Source: Sulfurimonas sp. (GTDB lineage: Bacteria; Campylobacterota; Campylobacteria; Campylobacterales; Sulfurimonadaceae). Taken from it: DNA of 17,808 nucleotides. The DNA lies in the NCBI GenBank assembly GCA_027066935.1, contig JAMOMX010000051.1, positions 1-17,808 of the forward strand, written 5' to 3'. Under the pieces are notes generated by a model. It was given only the letters and a program-made list of their open reading frames with translations, ran no database searches and was not told the DNA's origin. A program made the translations under genes and the position numbers. Below are positions 13,874 to 17,808 of the stretch, in pieces. Each line of letters starts with the position of its first letter. Position 1 is the stretch's first letter.

Positions 13874-14504
13874 AATAACAGCTAGCAAAACAAAAAAACT
13901 ATCTGAGGAGTGTCACAAGATTTTTTCATTAAGCGATGAAGTGAAAGATGCAATTGCTAAAACATCTCGTGAAGAGTTTGTGCCAAATGGTTTTAAGCAT
14001 AGTGCTTATAAGTTAGATGCCCTGCCAATTGGGGCATCTCAATATATAAGCTCACCTCTAACGGTTGCTAAAATGAGTGAATATCTTATGCCTCGTAACG
14101 CAGATAGGGTTTTAGAGATAGGGTGTGGGAGTGGTTATCAAGCAGCTGTTTTATCACATCTTTTTCGTGGTGTTTTTTCTATTGAGAGGATAGAACCACT
14201 GATTCGTGAAGCGAAAAAACGTTTTCGTGACTTAAATATTCATAATGTCCATACCCGACTTGATGATGGACAAAATGGTTGGATACAGTATGCTCCTTAT
14301 GATAGAATTTTATTTTCAGCAACTGCAAAAGAGATACCATCTAAACTAATAGAACAACTTAGTGATGGTGGAATTTTAGTAGCTCCACTACAGGTTGGAG
14401 ATAAACAAATTATTACAAGATTTAGAAAAATTGGAGTTAATGTACATAAGGAAGAGCTTGAAGAGTGTGATTTTGTTCCTGTACTTGATGGTGTTCAAAA
14501 ATAA
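13866..14504 (+). CDS. pcm: protein-L-isoaspartate O-methyltransferase
   Basis: Repairs damaged proteins by methylating isoaspartyl residues with SAM. The 212 aa show L-P-I-G-A-S-Q-Y-I-S-S-P (53-64) with V-A-K-M after it, the SAM loop V-L-E-I-G-C-G-S-G-Y-Q-A-A-V-L at 82-96, and D-D-G (133-135). The fold and order are those of Pcm. The start is a TTG inside the end of the upstream gene. A stop at 13860-13862 in this frame leaves no earlier ATG, and the Shine-Dalgarno match is too close, so the start depends on coupling. pldA follows after 18 bases. Confidence 0.93.
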   Translation: MDRITASKTKKLSEECHKIFSLSDEVKDAIAKTSREEFVPNGFKHSAYKLDALPIGASQYISSPLTVAKMSEYLMPRNADRVLEIGCGSGYQAAVLSHLFRGVFSIERIEPLIREAKKRFRDLNIHNVHTRLDDGQNGWIQYAPYDRILFSATAKEIPSKLIEQLSDGGILVAPLQVGDKQIITRFRKIGVNVHKEELEECDFVPVLDGVQK

Positions 14505-14522
14505 ATTATAAGAGGGTCCAAA

Positions 14523-15383
14523 ATGAAAAAATTTATATGTTTAATTTTTATTACTATACTTAGTCTTAGCGCACAAGAGAGCAGAGAGAACATATATAAC
14601 AATATCTTCTTAAGTGAGAACAGTGAAACAAAAGCTACCATAAGACAATATATTAATTCAGCTTACAACATAAGTGCATATAAAGCAAATTATTTCTTAC
14701 CTATATCTTATAGAATTGATAATAATTATCCTAGAATTGTTGACCATAACTATGATAATCCGCCTATGCAAACTGAGGTAGAATTTCAAATAAGTATAAA
14801 ATATGATATAGCCTCAAATTTATTTAACTTAGATGAAATCTACACAGTTGCATATACACAAAAATCATTTTGGCAATTTTATGCTGCTTCTGCATATTTT
14901 AGAGAGACAAACTATAATCCAGAATTTTTTATTACATTTCCTATTAAGTTTGGTCAAGATAAGTATGGTGTCCGTGCAATTAAAGCAGGGTTTGCTCATG
15001 AATCAAATGGACAAGGGCTTGTATATGAACGTTCGTGGAACTATTTTTATAGTGATATTTACTTTCAGCTTGGATTTGTTTTTGTAAATTTAGAGTTATG
15101 GTATGCACCAAAAAATTCACTACAACATAATACAGATTTACTTGATTACTTAGGCTATGGTCATGTTATTTTTGTTGTCCCTTATGAAAAACATCTATTA
15201 AAAACTAAAATTAGACCATCTTTTAAAAATTATGGTGCACTTGAATTAAATTATTCATATCCAGTACCCTTGAGAGATGACTTGTTTTTTTATATAAAAG
15301 CTTTTGATGGCTATGGTGAAAGCTTGATCGATTACAATCAAAAAGTTAGAAAGATAGGTATTGGTTTTAGTATTTCAAGATAG
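14523..15383 (+). CDS. pldA: outer-membrane phospholipase A
   Basis: An outer-membrane phospholipase of 286 aa that hydrolyses misplaced phospholipids in the outer leaflet. The signal peptide is MKKFICLIFITILSLSAQES, cleaved after about Ala17. The catalytic set is clear: His159 and Ser161 in G-F-A-H159-E-S161-N-G-Q-G, and Asn173 in R-S-W-N173. The spacing (His to Ser +2, His to Asn +14) equals that of E. coli OMPLA (His142, Ser144, Asn156). Barrel strands follow, ending I-G-I-G-F-S-I-S-R; the last residue is Arg rather than an aromatic. AGAGGG lies 6 bases before the ATG. Confidence 0.94.
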   Translation: MKKFICLIFITILSLSAQESRENIYNNIFLSENSETKATIRQYINSAYNISAYKANYFLPISYRIDNNYPRIVDHNYDNPPMQTEVEFQISIKYDIASNLFNLDEIYTVAYTQKSFWQFYAASAYFRETNYNPEFFITFPIKFGQDKYGVRAIKAGFAHESNGQGLVYERSWNYFYSDIYFQLGFVFVNLELWYAPKNSLQHNTDLLDYLGYGHVIFVVPYEKHLLKTKIRPSFKNYGALELNYSYPVPLRDDLFFYIKAFDGYGESLIDYNQKVRKIGIGFSISR

Positions 15384-15431
15384 TTTATAGCTTAACATAG
15401 TAGAATAAGTAAATTTTTAATGGATTAAATT

Positions 15432-16277
15432 ATGGAAAATATATATGGCATTGAATATACTAAACCAGAGGTTGTATTGATTCAAGACACAGGCATAGGT
15501 GTAGCAGAATCAGCAGCTAGGACCTGTTATGATAGTTTTTCTGCTAGTGAAAATGAAGCTATAAAAAATATTGAAATTCAGATGCCAGATAAAAATATTT
15601 GTGATGAGATAAATAATATTGAAGATTCACAACTTTTAGATAATCTTGCATGGACATATTTCCATCACTCGATTTTAGAACATGCAAATCTTTCTTTTTT
15701 AATTCGAGGAACTTCTCGTGGTGTTTTACAAGAACATGCCCGTCACCGTATTCAAGCTATAAGTGTTAGAAGCACTCGTTATACAATGAGCGGTATTATT
15801 AACGCATATGTCGCATCTCTTGGTAATAAAGAATTTTTTATACAAAAAGTCTTAGATTTTAATATGTTTGTAACTTCAAATGAAGAGTATAATCGCATTG
15901 AAATTGGTGCTATGTTTGATAAACTAGCTTATCAAGAAAAAACTCAAGAAAATTTCTATGAAATTAGTGTCGCTAAAAGTTCATTACCTTTAATTGAAGA
16001 GTTTAAAAATAATTCACAATATCTCTTTGATGCACTCCAAGATGGTAAGAAAAAAAGGAATGTCGGAGATGCTTTTAAGCATATAGTCTCTGATAATGTA
16101 AAAGTTGATATGGTTGTAACTTTTAACCTTAGAAGTTTAAAAAATTATTTTACACTCCGTGATAGTAGTGCCGCATTTTTTCAAATAAGATGGCTAGCGC
16201 AAGAGATGATGAGAGTTACCCCTAAAAAGTATCTTGATTTAATAATAAAACAAAAAAAAGTAAATAATGATGTATAA
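15432..16277 (+). CDS. thyX: FAD-dependent thymidylate synthase
   Basis: Makes dTMP from dUMP using methylene-tetrahydrofolate and reduced FAD. The ThyX signature R-H-R-x7-S is at Arg104-His105-Arg106 to Ser114 (R-H-R-I-Q-A-I-S-V-R-S), followed by R-Y. Upstream, H-H-S-I-L-E-H-A-N-L-S-F (78-89) is also typical. The length (281 aa) is slightly above the usual 220-260. GGA lies 7 bases before the ATG, and a weak TAGAAT -10 is at 15401-15406, so it may have its own promoter besides read-through from pldA. No thyA is seen here. Confidence 0.96.
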   Translation: MENIYGIEYTKPEVVLIQDTGIGVAESAARTCYDSFSASENEAIKNIEIQMPDKNICDEINNIEDSQLLDNLAWTYFHHSILEHANLSFLIRGTSRGVLQEHARHRIQAISVRSTRYTMSGIINAYVASLGNKEFFIQKVLDFNMFVTSNEEYNRIEIGAMFDKLAYQEKTQENFYEISVAKSSLPLIEEFKNNSQYLFDALQDGKKKRNVGDAFKHIVSDNVKVDMVVTFNLRSLKNYFTLRDSSAAFFQIRWLAQEMMRVTPKKYLDLIIKQKKVNNDV

Positions 16278-16482
16278 ATATATTCTAATAATCGGTTTAT
16301 TGTTTAGTGCTTGCTCTCAGCTTGAGTTTAATGCAAAAATATGTGAAGAGATTGCATCTCAACAAGATGATATGCCTAAAGAGTGTAGAATCTACAATGA
16401 GAAAGAAGCTCAAGAAGCATTTGATAAAACATCAAAAACTTCTACTACTCAAAAAGAAGATCTCAAGTTTGATAAAAAATAA
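16267..16482 (+). CDS. small predicted lipoprotein
   Basis: A 71-aa protein with a hydrophobic N-terminus MMYKYILIIGLLFSACSQLE. Cys16 in L-L-F-S-A-C fits a lipobox loosely (Phe at -3 instead of Leu). The mature part is hydrophilic and lysine/glutamate-rich, with Cys27 and Cys40. It begins inside the last codons of thyX (11-base overlap), with adjacent ATG ATG codons and no clear ribosome-binding site, so it is probably coupled to thyX translation. No homologous family recognised. Confidence 0.65.
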   Translation: MMYKYILIIGLLFSACSQLEFNAKICEEIASQQDDMPKECRIYNEKEAQEAFDKTSKTSTTQKEDLKFDKK

Positions 16483-16530
16483 AACAATAACCTAGTGTGA
16501 ACTCTTTAAAACTAATAAGTAAGGAATGGT

Positions 16531-17046
16531 ATGAGTAAAGTCTGTGAACTATGTGGCAGTGAAGAAAATTTAGATAATTTCATGGTAGATGGTGCAAATA
16601 ATGAGGCAAACTTAACTCTTTGCTCTATATGTATAGAGCAGATAAAAAAAGATGAGTTAGATGAAAATCATTTTAATTGTTTAAATGATTCCATGTGGAG
16701 TGAAAGTTCAGGTGTAAAAGTTTTAACTTATAGACTTTTAAACTCACTAGGTCGTCAAGATTTACTTGATATGATCTATTTAGAAGAAGATGAGAAAGAG
16801 TGGGCTGAGGCTGGTATAGACAGAGGTGAAAAACTAGTTTATAAAGATTCTAATGGTGTAATCCTTCAAGCTGGCGATACTGTAGTTATTACAAAAGATT
16901 TAGATGTAAAAGGGACAGGGTTTACCGCTAAGAGAGGGACAGCAGTTAGAAATATTGGTTTAGTTTATGGTGATAGTGAACATATTGAGGGTCGTGTGAA
17001 TGGCGTTAAAATTCATATTCTTACTAAATTTCTTAAAAAATCATAA
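16531..17046 (+). CDS. PhnA/YjdM-like protein with zinc ribbon
   Basis: A 171-aa protein. The N-terminal zinc ribbon has Cys5-x2-Cys8 and Cys31-x2-Cys34. A linker helix (about 60-100) follows, then the PhnA C-terminal domain (about 104-171) with D-S-N-G-V-I-L-Q-A-G-D-T-V and K-D-L-D-V-K-G. E. coli PhnA (YjdM) was named for the phosphonate operon, but its role there is doubtful. No phn genes are nearby, so phosphonate use should not be inferred. AAGGA lies 5 bases before the ATG. Confidence 0.88.
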   Translation: MSKVCELCGSEENLDNFMVDGANNEANLTLCSICIEQIKKDELDENHFNCLNDSMWSESSGVKVLTYRLLNSLGRQDLLDMIYLEEDEKEWAEAGIDRGEKLVYKDSNGVILQAGDTVVITKDLDVKGTGFTAKRGTAVRNIGLVYGDSEHIEGRVNGVKIHILTKFLKKS

Positions 17047-17062
17047 TATAAATAAATAATAT

Positions 17063-17109
17063 TCTCACCATAGGCAAAGCTTTAGTGAGAGGAATTTTTA
17101 AAAAAATTC
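17063..17109 (+). other. palindromic stretch between the PhnA-like gene and dgt
   Basis: Two AT-rich hairpin candidates in the 86-base gap. TCTCAC (17063-17068) pairs with GTGAGA (17085-17090) over a 16-base loop, and GAATTTTT (17092-17099) pairs with AAAAATTC (17102-17109). They could end the upstream transcript or form a leader structure for dgt. The stems are weak and the call is tentative. Confidence 0.3.
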
Positions 17110-17132
17110 ACTTCTTTTAAAAGGAGAAATTA

Positions 17133-17808
17133 ATGAAGCCAGATAAACGATTTCATAAAATTAACAAAGATTTTCGTAACCCTTATGCTCGTGATAGAGA
17201 TAGAATTATCCACTCTGGAAGCTTTAGAAAACTAGAGTACAAAACACAAGTTTTTTTAAACCATGATGGAGATTTTTTTCGCACACGCTTAACTCACTCT
17301 ATTGAAGTCTCACAAATTGCTCGCTCTATAACTTCACACCTTGGCTTGAATGAATCTTTAGCTGAAGCGATAGCACTTTCACATGATTTGGGGCATACAC
17401 CTTTTGGGCATATTGGTGGAGATTCACTAGATGTTTGTTTGAAAAATAATGGATTTTCTAATGGATTTGAGCATAACTTTCAATCATTTAGAGTTGTTTC
17501 ATCTTTAGAAAAAAGATATAACGATTTTCATGGCTTAAATCTAACATTTGCAACATTAGAGGGAATATTAAAACATTCATATCCATATAAAAAAAGCTTC
17601 CTACCAAATATAATCGATGAGCAATTTAATCTTGATACTCACCCATCTATAGAGGCTATGGTCGTTGACCGTGCTGATGAGATTGCATATATGAGTCACG
17701 ATATTGATGATGGTGTAAATTCTGGTTTGATAAACTTTGATGATTTAAAAGAGAGTGAATTAGCAAGAGAGATATTACAAAAAGTTGAAGCTGAGGGGAT
17801 CTTTTGTG
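17133..17808 (+). CDS. dgt: deoxyguanosinetriphosphate triphosphohydrolase-like protein, N-terminal part
   Basis: The first 225 codons of a gene cut by the right edge. It encodes an HD-domain dNTP triphosphohydrolase, which cleaves dNTPs to nucleoside and triphosphate. Metal-binding and family motifs are present: H-S-G-S-F-R-K-L-E-Y-K-T-Q-V-F (27-41), R-T-R-L-T-H55-S, the H84-D85 pair in L-S-H-D-L-G-H-T-P-F-G-H, and D-R-A-D182-E-I-A-Y. The closeness to the general dNTPase/deoxyguanosinetriphosphatase family is clear; specificity for dGTP is not proven. AAGGAG lies 7 bases before the ATG. Near thyX and nrdDG, it fits a theme of dNTP-pool control. Confidence 0.92.
   Translation, partial: MKPDKRFHKINKDFRNPYARDRDRIIHSGSFRKLEYKTQVFLNHDGDFFRTRLTHSIEVSQIARSITSHLGLNESLAEAIALSHDLGHTPFGHIGGDSLDVCLKNNGFSNGFEHNFQSFRVVSSLEKRYNDFHGLNLTFATLEGILKHSYPYKKSFLPNIIDEQFNLDTHPSIEAMVVDRADEIAYMSHDIDDGVNSGLINFDDLKESELAREILQKVEAEGIFC

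Noticed and set aside
14833..15087. Second plus-strand frame inside pldA
   Set aside because: Overlaps the catalytic His/Ser/Asn region of PldA; no start signal of its own.
16307..16495. Alternative plus-strand frame across the small lipoprotein gene
   Set aside because: The other frame has the signal/lipobox and coupling to thyX; this one is a Lys/Leu-rich shadow.
16531..17046. Phosphonate metabolism locus
   Set aside because: Only a PhnA-like protein is present; no C-P lyase or transporter genes, and the family name does not establish the function.

Overview
The window is AT-rich and gene-dense, and it reads as chromosome of a Campylobacterota (epsilonproteobacterial) species, most like Sulfurimonas and relatives. 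The reasons are the protein flavour and the gene order: nifU-like / small TPR-like protein / murE, then ybaB and a secreted protein, an order I remember from Campylobacter jejuni around murE. The alpha ribosomal operon is of epsilon type, promoters are TATAAT-dominated with weak -35 boxes, and TTG/GTG starts are frequent. The genus is an inference; no 16S gene is present.

Layout. Positions 1-1186 (minus): 2Fe-2S thioredoxin-like ferredoxin, panD, ybaB and the start of a secreted protein, run from a divergent promoter shared with an outer-membrane barrel gene on the plus strand (1335-1925). Positions 1932-4096 (minus): NifU-like Fe-S carrier, a TPR-like unknown and murE. Positions 4174-5304 (minus): an aldo/keto-reductase-like protein with an altered catalytic tetrad. 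Positions 5361-5411: a paired-palindrome, REPIN-like repeat. Positions 5424-8321 (minus): rpmJ-rpsM-rpsK-rpsD-rpoA-rplQ. Positions 8601-11522 (plus): an anaerobic (class III) ribonucleotide reductase operon. Positions 11698-13066: an unknown secreted coiled-coil protein converging on the leucyltransferase bpt. Positions 13148-16482 (plus): nitrilase-family hydrolase, pcm, pldA, thyX and a small lipoprotein. Positions 16531-17808 (plus): a PhnA-like zinc-ribbon protein and the 5' part of a dGTPase (dgt).

The most interesting finding is that the class III ribonucleotide reductase is split. The 701-residue NrdD ends just after its zinc-binding site and lacks the C-terminal glycyl-radical loop. 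That loop (RVMGY motif, conserved downstream residues, about 50 aa) is encoded by a separate small gene at 10703-10855. This gene has its own strong ribosome-binding site and an ATGA overlap with the nrdD stop. The activase nrdG starts inside this small gene at a GTG. The radical-bearing part of the enzyme therefore looks like a free small subunit, analogous in principle to the spare glycyl-radical domain GrcA/YfiD of pyruvate formate-lyase, unless ribosomes frameshift at the junction.

Functional themes: deoxynucleotide supply and control recur (nrdD/nrdG, thyX, dgt), as do Fe-S and radical chemistry (NifU-like, ferredoxin, NrdG) and envelope functions (murE, outer-membrane barrel, PldA, lipoprotein). 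I see no tRNA, rRNA, CRISPR array, transposase or phage gene. No gap between genes exceeds 300 bases; the largest is 8322-8600 (279 bases), which holds divergent promoters.
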